Source: Brachionus manjavacas
Lineage: Eukaryota > Rotifera > Eurotatoria > Ploima > Brachionidae
Direction of reading: 5' to 3'
Assembly (NCBI GenBank): GCA_019054805.1
Contig: JAHQIY010000007.1
Coordinates: 5,647,501 to 5,711,500, forward strand
DNA: 64,000 nt
The notes under the pieces were generated by a model. The model made no database searches and was not told where the DNA came from. It saw only the letters and a list, made by a program, of their open reading frames with translations. Shown here piece after piece: positions 27,201-39,200 of the stretch (its first letter is position 1; each line of letters opens with the position of its first letter). The translations under genes were made by a program, and so were the position numbers.

Positions 27201-30200
27201 TAGAATCTTCAGTACTTGATTCAGTTGTTTCGGTGGTGGTTAGTTCAGTTGATGATGATGTTGATTCATCTGTTGTCGAAGAATCTTCAGTACTTGATTC
27301 AGTTGTTTCGGTGGTGGTTAGTTCAGTTGATGATGATGCTGAATCATCTGTTGTCGTAGAATCTTCAGGACTTGATTCAGTTGTTTCGCTGGTGGTTAGT
27401 TCAGTTGATGATGATGTTGATTCATCTGTTGTCGTAGAATCTTCAGTACTTGATTCAGTTGTTTCGGTGGTGGTTAGTTCAGTTGATGATGATGTTGATT
27501 CATCTGTTGTCGTAGAATCTTCGGTACTTGATTCAGTTGTTTCGGTGGTGGTTAGTTCAGTTGATGATGATGTTGATTCATCTGTTGTCGTAGAATCTTC
27601 AGTACTTGATTCAGTTGTTTCGGTGGTGGTAAGTTCAGTTGATGATGATGTTGATTCATCTGTTGTCGTAGAATCTTCAGTACTTGATTCAGTTGTTTCG
27701 CTGGTGGTTAGTTCAGTTGATGATGATGTTGATTCATCTGTTGTCGTAAAATCTTCAGTACTTGATTCAGTTGTTTCGCTGGTGGTTAGTTCAGTTGATG
27801 ATGATGTTGATTCATCTGTTGTCGTAGAATCTTCAGTACTTGATTCAGTTGTTTCGGTGGTGGTAAGTTCAGTTGATGATGATGTTGATTCATCTGTTGT
27901 CGTAGAATCTTCAGTACTTGATTCAGTTGTTTCGGTGGTGGTTAGTTCAGTTGATGATGATGTTGATTCATATGTTGTCGTAGAATCTTCAGTACTTGAT
28001 TCAGTTGTTTCGCTGGTGGTTAGTTCAGTTGATGATGATGTTGATTCATCTGTTGTCGTAGAATCTTCAGTACTTGATTCAGTTGTTTCGGTGGTGGTTA
28101 GTTCAGTTGATGATGATGTTGATTCATCTGTTGTCGTAGAATCTTCAGTACTTGATTCAGTTGTTTCGCTGGTGGTTAGTTCAGTTGATGATGATGCTGA
28201 ATCATCTGTTGTCGTAGAATCTTCAGGACTTGATTCAGTTGTTTCGCTGGTGGTTAGTTCAGTTGATGATGATGTTGATTCATCTGTTGTCGTAGAATCT
28301 TCAGTACTTGATTCAGTTGTTTCGCTGGTGGTTAGTTCAGTTGATGATGATGTTGATTCATCTGTTGTCGTAGAATCTTCAGTACTTGGTTGAATTCATC
28401 TGTTGTCGTAGAATCTTCAGTACTTGATTCAGTTGTTTCGCTGGTGGTTAGTTCAGTTGATGATGATGTTGATTCATCTGTTGTCGTAGAATCTTCAGTA
28501 CTTGATTCAGTTGTTTCGGTGGTGGTTAGTTCAGTTGATGATGATGTTGATTCATCTGTTGTCGTAGAATCTTCAGTACTTGATTCAGTTGTTTCGGTGG
28601 TGGTTAGTTCAGTTGATGATGATGTTGATTCATCTGTTGTCGTAGAATCTTCAGGACTTGATTCAGTTGTTTCGATGGTGGTTAGTTCAGTTGATGATGA
28701 TGTTGATTCATCTGTTGTCGTAGAATCTTCAGTACTTGATTCAGTTGTTTCGGTGGTGGTTAGTTCAGTTGATGATGATGTTGATTCATCTGTTGTCGTA
28801 GAATCTTCAGTACTTGATTCAGTTGTTTCGATGGTGGTTAGTTCAGTTGATGATGATGTTGATTCATCTGTTGTCGTAGAATCTTCGGTACTTGATTCAG
28901 TTGTTTCGCTGGTGGTTAGTTCAGTTGATGATGATGTTGATCATCTGTTGTCGTAGAATCTTCAGTACTTGATTCAGTTGTTTCGCTGGTGGTTAGTTCA
29001 GTTGATGATGATGTTGATTCATCTGTTGTCGTAGAATCTTCAGTACTTGATTCAGTTGTTTCGGTGGTGGTTAGTTCAGTTGATGATGATGTTGATTCAT
29101 CTGTTGTCGTAGAATCTTCAGTACTTGATTCAGTTGTTTCGGTGGTGGTTAGTTCAGTTGATGATGATGTTGATTCATCTGTTGTCGTAGAATCTTCAGG
29201 ACTTGATTCAGTTGTTTCGGTGGTGGTTAGTTCAGTTGATGATGATGTTGATTCATCTGTTGTCGTAGAATCTTCAGTACTTGATTCAGTTGTTTCGGTG
29301 GTGGTTAGTTCAGTTGATGATGATGTTGATTCATCTGTTGTCGTAGAATCTTCAGTACTTGATTCAGTTGTTTCGCTGGTGGTTAGTTCAGTTGATGATG
29401 ATGTTGATTCATCTGTTGTCGTAGAATCTTCAGTACTTGATTCAGTTGTTTCGGTGGTGGTTAGTTCAGTTGATGATGATGTTGATTCATCTGTTGTCGT
29501 AGAATCTTCAGTACTTGATTCAGTTGTTTCGGTGGTGGTTAGTTCAGTTGATGATGATGTTGATTCATCTGTTGTCGTAGAATCTTCAGTACTTGATTCA
29601 GTTGTTTCGGTGGTGGTTAGTTCAGTTGATGATGATGTTGATTCATCTGTTGTCGTAGAATCTTCAGTACTTGATTCAGTTGTTTCGGTGGTGGTTAGTT
29701 CAGTTGATGATGATGTTGATTCATCTGTTGTCGTAGAATCTTCAGTACTTGATTCAGTTGTTTCGGTGGTGGTTAGTTCAGTTGATGATGATGTTGATTC
29801 ATCTGTTGTCGTAGAATCTTCAGTACTTGATTCAGTTGTTTCGGTGGTGGTTAGTTCAGTTGATGATGATGTTGATTCATCTGTTGTCGTAGAATCTTCA
29901 GTACTTGATTCAGTTGTTTCGGTGGTGGTTAGTTCAGTTGATGATGATGTTGATTCATCTGTTGTCGTAGAATCTTCAGTACTTGATTCAGTTGTTTCGG
30001 TGGTGGTTAGTTCAGTTGATGATGATGTTGATTCATCTGTTGTCGTAGAATCTTCAGTACTTGATTCAGTTGTTTCGGTGGTGGTTAGTTCAGTTGATGA
30101 TGATGTTGATTCATCTGTTGTCGTAGAATCTTCAGTACTTGATTCAGTTGTTTCGCTGGTGGTTAGTTCAGTTGATGATGATGTTGATTCATCTGTTGTC

Positions 30201-33200
30201 GTAGAATCTTCAGTACTTGATTCAGTTGTTTCGCTGGTGGTTAGTTCAGTTGATGATGATGTTGATTCATCTGTTGTCGTAGAATCTTCAGTACTTGATT
30301 CAGTTGTTTCGGTGGTGGTTAGTTCAGTTGATGATGATGTTGATTCATCTGTTGTCGTAGAATCTTCAGTACTTGATTCAGTTGTTTCGGTGGTGGTTAG
30401 TTCAGTTGATGATGATGTTGATTCATCTGTTGTCGTAGAATCTTCAGTACTTGATTCAGTTGTTTCGGTGGTGGTTAGTTCAGTTGATGATGATGTTGAT
30501 TCATCTGTTGTCGTAGAATCTTCAGTACTTGATTCAGTTGTTTCGGTGGTGGTTAGTTCAGTTGATGATGATGTTGATTCATCTGTTGTCGTAGAATCTT
30601 CAGTACTTGATTCAGTTGTTTCGCTGGTGGTTAGTTCAGTTGATGATGATGTTGATTCATCTGTTGTCGTAGAATCTTCAGTACTTGATTCAGTTGTTTC
30701 GGTGGTGGTTAGTTCAGTTGATGATGATGTTGATTCATCTGTTGTCGTAGAATCTTCAGTACTTGATTCAGTTGTTTCGGTGGTGGTTAGTTCAGTTGAT
30801 GATGATGTTGATTCATCTGTTGTCGTAGAATCTTCAGTACTTGATTCAGTTGTTTCGGTGGTGGTTAGTTCAGTTGATGATTTTGTTGATTCATCTGTTG
30901 TCGTAGAATCTTCAGTACTTGATTCAGTTGTTTCGATGGTGGTTAGTTCAGTTGATGATGATGTTGATTCATCTGTTGTCGTAGAATCTTCAGTACTTGA
31001 TTCAGTTGTTTCGGTGGTGGTTAGTTCAGTTGATGATGATGTTGATTCATCTGTTGTCGTAGAATCTTCAGTACTTGATTCAGTTGTTTCGGTGGTGGTT
31101 AGTTCAGTTGATGATGATGTTGATTCATCTGTTGTCGTAGAATCTTCAGTACTTGATTCAGTTGTTTCGGTGGTGGTTAGTTCAGTTGATGATGATGTTG
31201 ATTCATCTGTTGTCGTAGAATCTTCAGTACTTGATTCAGTTGTTTCGGTGGTGGTTAGTTCAGTTGATGATGATGTTGATTCATCTGTTGTCGTAGAATC
31301 TTCAGTACTTGATTCAGTTGTTTCGCTGGTGGTTAGTTCAGTTGATGATGATGTTGATTCATCTGTTGTCGTAGAATCTTCAGTACTTGATTCAGTTGTT
31401 TCGCTGGTGGTTAGTTCAGTTGATGATGATGTTGATTCATCTGTTGTCGTAGAATCTTCAGTACTTGATTCAGTTGTTTCGGTGGTGGTTAGTTCAGTTG
31501 ATGATGATGTTGATTCATCTGTTGTCGTAGAATCTTCAGTACTTGATTCAGTTGTTTCGGTGGTGGTTAGTTCAGTTGATGATGATGTTGATTCATCTGT
31601 TGTCGTAGAATCTTCAGTACTTGATTCAGTTGTTTCGCTGGTGGTTAGTTCAGTTGATGATGATGTTGATTCATCTGTTGTCGTAGAATCTTCAGTACTT
31701 GATTCAGTTGTTTCGGTGGTGGTTAGTTCAGTTGATGATGATGTTGATTCATCTGTTGTCGTAGAATCTTCAGTACTTGATTCAGTTGTTTCGGTGGTGG
31801 TTAGTTCAGTTGATGATGATGTTGATTCATCTGTTGTCGTAGAATCTTCAGTACTTGATTCAGTTGTTTCGCTGGTGGTTAGTTCAGTTGATGATGATGT
31901 TGATTCATCTGTTGTCGTAGAATCTTCAGTACTTGATTCAGTTGTTTCGGTGGTGGTTAGTTCAGTTGATGATGATGTTGATTCATCTGTTGTCGTAGAA
32001 TCTTCAGTACTTGATTCAGTTGTTTCGCTGGTGGTTAGTTCAGTTGATGATGATGTTGATTCATCTGTTGTCGTAGAATCTTCAGTACTTGATTCAGTTG
32101 TTTCGGTGGTGGTTAGTTCAGTTGATGATGATGTTGATTCATCTGTTGTCGTAGAATCTTCAGTACTTGATTCAGTTGTTTCGGTGGTGGTTAGTTCAGT
32201 TGATGATGATGCTGATTCATCTGTTGTCGTAGAATCTTTCAGGACTTGATTCAGTTGTTTCGCTGGTGGTTAGTTCAGTTGATGATGATGTTGATTCATC
32301 TGTTGTCGTAGAATCTTCAGTACTTGATTCAGTTGTTTCGGTGGTGGTTAGTTCAGTTGATGATGATGTTGATTCATCTGTTGTCGTAGAATCTTCGGTA
32401 CTTGATTCAGTTGTTTCGGTGGTGGTTAGTTCAGTTGATGATGATGTTGATTCATCTGTTGTCGTAGAATCTTCAGTACTTGATTCAGTTGTTTCGGTGG
32501 TGGTTAGTTCAGTTGATGATGATGTTGATTCATCTGTTGTCGTAGAATCTTCAGTACTTGATTCAGTTGTTTCGCTGGTGGTTAGTTCAGTTGATGATGA
32601 TGTTGATTCATCTGTTGTCGTAGAATCTTCAGTACTTGATTCAGTTGTTTCGCTGGTGGTTAGTTCAGTTGATGATGATGTTGATTCATCTGTTGTCGTA
32701 GAATCTTCAGTACTTGATTCAGTTGTTTCGGTGGTGGTTAGTTCAGTTGATGATGATGTTGATTCATCTGTTGTCGTAGAATCTTCAGTACTTGATTCAG
32801 TTGTTTCGGTGGTGGTTAGTTCAGTTGATGATGATGTTGATTCATCTGTTGTCGTAGAATCTTCGGTACTTGATTCAGTTGTTTCGCTGGTGGTTAGTTC
32901 AGTTGATGATGATGTTGATTCATCTGTTGTCGTAGAATCTTCAGTACTTGATTCAGTTGTTTCGGTGGTGGTTAGTTCAGTTGATGATGATGTTGATTCA
33001 TCTGTTGTCGTAGAATCTTCAGTACTTGATTCAGTTGTTTCGATGGTGGTTAGTTCAGTTGATGATGATGTTGATTCATCTGTTGTCGTAGAATCTTCAG
33101 GACTTGATTCAGTTGTTTCGCTGGTGGTTAGTTCAGTTGATGATGATGTTGATTCATCTGTTGTCGTAGAATCTTCAGTACTTGATTCAGTTGTTTCGGT

Positions 33201-36200
33201 GGTGGTTAGTTCAGTTGATGATGATGTTGATTCATCTGTTGTCGTAGAATCTTCAGTACTTGATTCAGTTGTTTCGGTGGTGGTTAGTTCAGTTGATGAT
33301 GATGTTGATTCATCTGTTGTCGTAGAATCTTCAGTACTTGATTCAGTTGTTTCGGTGGTGGTTAGTTCAGTTGATGATGATGTTGATTCATCTGTTGTCG
33401 TAGAATCTTCAGGACTTGATTCAGTTGTTTCGATGGTGGTTAGTTCAGTTGATGATGATGTTGATTCATCTGTTGTCGTAGAATCTTCAGTACTTGATTC
33501 AGTTGTTTCGGTGGTGGTTAGTTCAGTTGATGATGATGTTGATTCATCTGTTGTCGTAGAATCTTCGGTACTTGATTCAGTTGTTTCGATGGTGGTTAGT
33601 TCAGTTGATGATGATGTTGATTCATCTGTTGTCGTAGAATCTTCAGTACTTGATTCAGTTGTTTCGGTGGTGGTTAGTTCAGTTGATGATGATGTTGATT
33701 CATCTGTTGTCGTAGAATCTTCAGTACTTGATTCAGTTGTTTCGGTGGTGGTTAAGTTCAGTTGATGATGATGTTGATTCATCTGTTGTCGTAGAATCTT
33801 CAGTACTTGATTCAGTTGTTTCGGTGGTGGTTAGTTCAGTTGATGATGATGTTGATTCATCTGTTGTCGTAGAATCTTCAGTACTTGATTCAGTTGTTTC
33901 GGTGGTGGTTAGTTCAGTTGATGATGATGTTGATTCATCTGTTGTCGTAGAATCTTCAGTACTTGATTCAGTTGTTTCGGTGGTGGTTAGTTCAGTTGAT
34001 GATGATGTTGATTCATCTGTTGTCGTAGAATCTTCAGTACTTGATGTTGTCGTAGAATCTTCAGTTGTTTCGGTGGTGGTTAGTTCAGTTGATGATGATG
34101 CTGAATCATCTGTTGTCGTAGAATCTTCAGGACTTGATTCAGTTGTTTCGCTGGTGGTTAGTTCAGTTGATGATGATGTTGATTCATCTGTTGTCGTAGA
34201 ATCTTCAGTACTTGATTCAGTTGTTTCGGTGGTGGTTAAGTTCAGTTGATGATGATGTTGATTCATCTGTTGTCGTAGAATCTTCAGTACTTGATTCAGT
34301 TGTTTCGATGGTGGTTAGTTCAGTTGATGATGAGGTTGATTCATCTGTTGTCGTAGAATCTTCAGTACTTGATTCAGTTGTTTCGGTGGTGGTTAGTTCA
34401 GTTGATGATGATGTTGATTCATCTGTTGTCGTAGAATCTTCAGTACTTGATTCAGTTGTTTCGGCTGGTGGTTAGTTCAGTTGATGATGATGTTGATTCA
34501 TCTGTTGTCGTAGAATCTTCAGTACTTGATTCAGTTGTTTCGGTGGTGGTTAGTTCATTTGATGATGATGTTGATTCATCTGTTGTCGTAGAATCTTCAG
34601 TACTTGATTCAGTTGTTTCGGTGGTGGTTAGTTCAGTTGATGATGATGTTGATTCATCTGTTGTCGTAGAATCTTCAGTACTTGATTCAGTTGTTTCGGT
34701 GGTGGTTAGTTCAGTTGATGATGATGTTGATTCATCTGTTGTCGTAGAATCTTCAGTACTTGATTCAGTTGTTTCGATGGTGGTTAGTTCAGTTGATGAT
34801 GATGTTGATTCATCTGTTGTCGTAGAATCTTCGGTACTTGATTCAGTTGTTTCGCTGGTGGTTAGTTCAGTTGATGATGATGTTGATTCATCTGTTGTCG
34901 TAGAATCTTCAGTACTTGATTCAGTTGTTTCGCTGGTGGTTAGTTCAGTTGATGATGATGTTGATTCATCTGTTGTCGTAGAATCTTCAGTACTTGATTC
35001 AGTTGTTTCGGTGGTGGTTAGTTCAGTTGATGATGATGTTGATTCATCTGTTGTCGTAGAATCTTCAGGACTTGATTCAGTTGTTTCGATGGTGGTTAGT
35101 TCAGTTGATGATGATGTTGATTCATCTGTTGTCGTAGAATCTTCAGTACTTGATTCAGTTGTTTCGGTGGTGGTTAGTTCAGTTGATGATGATGTTGATT
35201 CATCTGTTGTCGTAGAATCTTCAGTACTTGATTCAGTTGTTTCGATGGTGGTTAGTTCAGTTGATGATGATGTTGATTCATCTGTTGTCGTAGAATCTTC
35301 GGTACTTGATTCAGTTGTTTCGCTGGTGGTTAGTTCAGTTGATGATGATGTTGATTCATCTGTTGTCGTAGAATCTTCAGTACTTGATTCAGTTGTTTCG
35401 GTGGTGGTTAGTTCAGTTGATGATGATGTTGATTCATCTGTTGTCGTAGAATCTTCGGTACTTGATTCAGTTGTTTCGGTGGTGGTTAGTTTAGTTGATG
35501 ATGATGTTGATTCATCTGTTGTCGTAGAATCTTCAGTACTTGATTCAGTTGTTTCGCTGGTGGTTAGTTCAGTTGATGATGATGTTGATTCATCTGTTGT
35601 CGTAGAATCTTCAGTACTTGATTCAGTTGTTTCGGTGGTGGTAAGTTCAGTTGATGATGATGTTGATTCATCTGTTGTCGTAGAATCTTCAGTACTTGAT
35701 TCAGTTGTTTCGGTGGTGGTTAGTTCAGTTGATGATGATGTTGATTCATCTGTTGTCGTAGAATCTTCAGTACTTGATTCAGTTGTTTCGGTGGTGGTTA
35801 GTTTAGTTGATGATGATGTTGATTCATCTGTTGTCGTAGAATCTTCGGTACTTGATTCAGTTGTTTCGCTGGTGGTTAGTTCAGTTGATGATGATGTTGA
35901 TTCATCTGCTTGTCGTAGAATCTTCAGTACTTGATTCAGTTGTTTCGCTGGTGGTTAGTTCAGTTGATGATGATGTTGATTCATCTGTTGTCGTAGAATC
36001 TTCAGTACTTGATTCAGTTGTTTCGGTGGTGGTTAGTTCAGTTGATGATGATGTTGATTCATCTGTTGTCGTAGAATCTTCAGTACTTGATTCAGTTGTT
36101 TCGGTGGTGGTTAGTTCAGTTGATGATGATGTTGATTCATCTGTTGTCGTAGAATCTTCAGTACTTGATTCAGTTGTTTCGGTGGTGGTTAGTTCAGTTG

Positions 36201-39200
36201 ATGATGATGTTGATTCATCTGTTGTCGTAGAATCTTCGGTACTTGATTCAGTTGTTTCGCTGGTGGTTAGTTCAGTTGATGATGATGTTGATTCATCTGT
36301 TGTCGTAGAATCTTCAGTACTTGATTCAGTTGTTTCGGTGGTGGTTAGTTCAGTTGATGATGATGTTGATTCATCTGTTGTCGTAGAATCTTCAGTACTT
36401 GATTCAATTGTTTCGGTGGTGGTTAGTTTAGTTGATGATGATGTTGATTCATCTGTTGTCGTAGAATCTTCAGTACTTGATTCAATTGTTTCGGTGGTGG
36501 TTAGTTCAGTTGATGATGATGTTGATTCATCTGTTGTCGTAGAATCTTCAGTACTTGATTCAGTTGTTTCGGTGGTGGTTAGTTCAGTTGATGATGATGT
36601 TGATTCATCTGTTGTCGTAGAATCTTCAGTACTTGATTCAGTTGTTTCGGTGGTGGTTAGTTCAGTTGATGATGATGTTGATTCATCTGTTGTCGTAGAA
36701 TCTTCAGCACTTGATTCAGTTTGTTTCGCTGGTGGTTAGTTCAGTTGATGATGATGCTGAATCATCTGTTGTCGTAGAATCTTCAGGACTTGATTCAGTT
36801 GTTTCGCTGGTGGTTAGTTCAGTTGATGATGATGTTGATTCATCTGTTGTCGTAGAATCTTCAGTACTTGATTCAGTTGTTTCGGTGGTGGTTAGTTCAG
36901 TTGATGATGATGTTGATTCATCTGTTGTCGTAGAATCTTCGGTACTTGATTCAGTTGTTTCGGTGGTGGTTAGTTCAGTTGATGATGATGTTGATTCATC
37001 TGTTGTCGTAGAATCTTCAGTACTTGATTCAGTTGTTTCGGTGGTGGTAAGTTCAGTTGATGATGATGTTGATTCATCTGTTGTCGTAGAATCTTCAGTA
37101 CTTGATTCAGTTGTTTCGGTGGTGGTTAGTTCAGTTGATGATGATGTTGATTCATCTGTTGTCGTAGAATCTTCAGTACTTGATTCAGTTGTTTCGCTGG
37201 TGGTTAGTTCAGTTGATGATGATGTTGATTCATCTGTTGTCGTAGAATCTTCAGTACTTGATTCAGTTGTTTCGGTGGTGGTTAGTTCAGTTGATGATGA
37301 TGTTGATTCATCTGTTGTCGTAGAATCTTCAGTACTTGATTCAGTTGTTTCGGTGGTGGTTAGTTCAGTTGATGATGATGTTGATTCATCTGTTGTCGTA
37401 GAATCTTCAGTACTTGATTCAGTTGTTTCGGTGGTGGTTAGTTCAGTTGATGATTTTGTTGATTCATCTGTTGTCGTAGAATCTTCAGGACTTGATTCAG
37501 TTGTTTCGATGGTGGTTAGTTCAGTTGATGATGATGTTGATTCATCTGTTGTCGTAGAATCTTCAGTACTTGATTCAGTTGTTTCGGTGGTGGTTAAGTT
37601 CAGTTGATGATGATGTTGATTCATCTGTTGTCGTAGAATCTTCAGTACTTGATTCAGTTGTTTCGGTGGTGGTAAGTTCAGTTGATGATGATGTTGATTC
37701 ATCTGTTGTCGTAGAATCTTCAGTACTTGATTCAGTTGTTTCGGTGGTGGTTAGTTCAGTTGATGATGATGTTGATTCATCTGTTGTCGTAGAATCTTCA
37801 GTACTTGATACAGTTGTTTCGGTGGTGATTAGTTCAGTTGATGATGATGTTGATTCATCTGTTGTCGTAGAATCTTCAGTACTTGATTCAGTTGTTTCGC
37901 TGGTGGTTAGTTCAGTTGATGATGATGTTGATTCATCTGTTGTCGTAGAATCTTCAGTACTTGATTCAGTTGTTTCGCTGGTGGTTAGTTCAGTTGATGA
38001 TGATGTTGATTCATCTGTTGTCGTAGAATCTTCAGTACTTGATTCAGTTGTTTCGGTGGTGGTTAGTTCATTTGATGATGATGTTGATTCATCTGTTGTC
38101 GTAGAATCTTCAGTACTTGATTCAGTTGTTTCGCTGGTGGTTAGTTCAGTTGATGATGATGTTGATTCATCTGTTGTCGTAGAATCTTCAGTACTTGATT
38201 CAGTTGTTTCGCTGGTGGTTAGTTCAGTTGATGATGATGTTGATTCATCTGTTGTCGTAGAATCTTCAGTACTTGATTCAGTTGTTTCGGTGGTGGTAAG
38301 TTCAGTTGATGATGATGTTGATTCATCTGTTGTCGTAGAATCTTCAGTACTTGATTCAGTTGTTTCGGTGGTGGTTAGTTCAGTTGATGATGATGTTGAT
38401 TCATATGTTGTCGTAGAATCTTCAGTACTTGATTCAGTTGTTTCGCTGGTGGTTAGTTCAGTTGATGATGATGTTGATTCATCTGTTGTCGTAGAATCTT
38501 CAGTACTTGATTCAGTTGTTTCGGTGGTGGTTAGTTCAGTTGATGATGATGTTGATTCATCTGTTGTCGTAGAATCTTCAGTACTTGATTCAGTTGTTTC
38601 GCTGGTGGTTAGTTCAGTTGATGATGATGTTGATTCATCTGTTGTCGTAGAATCTTCAGTACTTGATTCAGTTGTTTCGGTGGTGGTTAGTTCAGTTGAT
38701 GATGATGTTGATTCATCTGTTGTCGAAGAATCTTCAGTACTTGATTCAGTTGTTTCGGTGGTGGTTAGTTCAGTTGATGATGATGCTGAATCATCTGTTG
38801 TCGTAGAATCTTCAGGACTTGATTCAGTTGTTTCGCTGGTGGTTAGTTCAGTTGATGATGATGTTGATTCATCTGTTGTCGTAGAATCTTCAGTACTTGA
38901 TTCAGTTGTTTCGGTGGTGGTTAGTTCAGTTGATGATGATGTTGATTCATCTGTTGTCGTAGAATCTTCGGTACTTGATTCAGTTGTTTCGGTGGTGGTT
39001 AGTTCAGTTGATGATGATGTTGATTCATCTGTTGTCGTAGAATCTTCAGTACTTGATTCAGTTGTTTCGGTGGTGGTAAGTTCAGTTGATGATGATGTTG
39101 ATTCATCTGTTGTCGTAGAATCTTCAGTACTTGATTCAGTTGTTTCGCTGGTGGTTAGTTCAGTTGATGATGATGTTGATTCATCTGTTGTCGTAAAATC

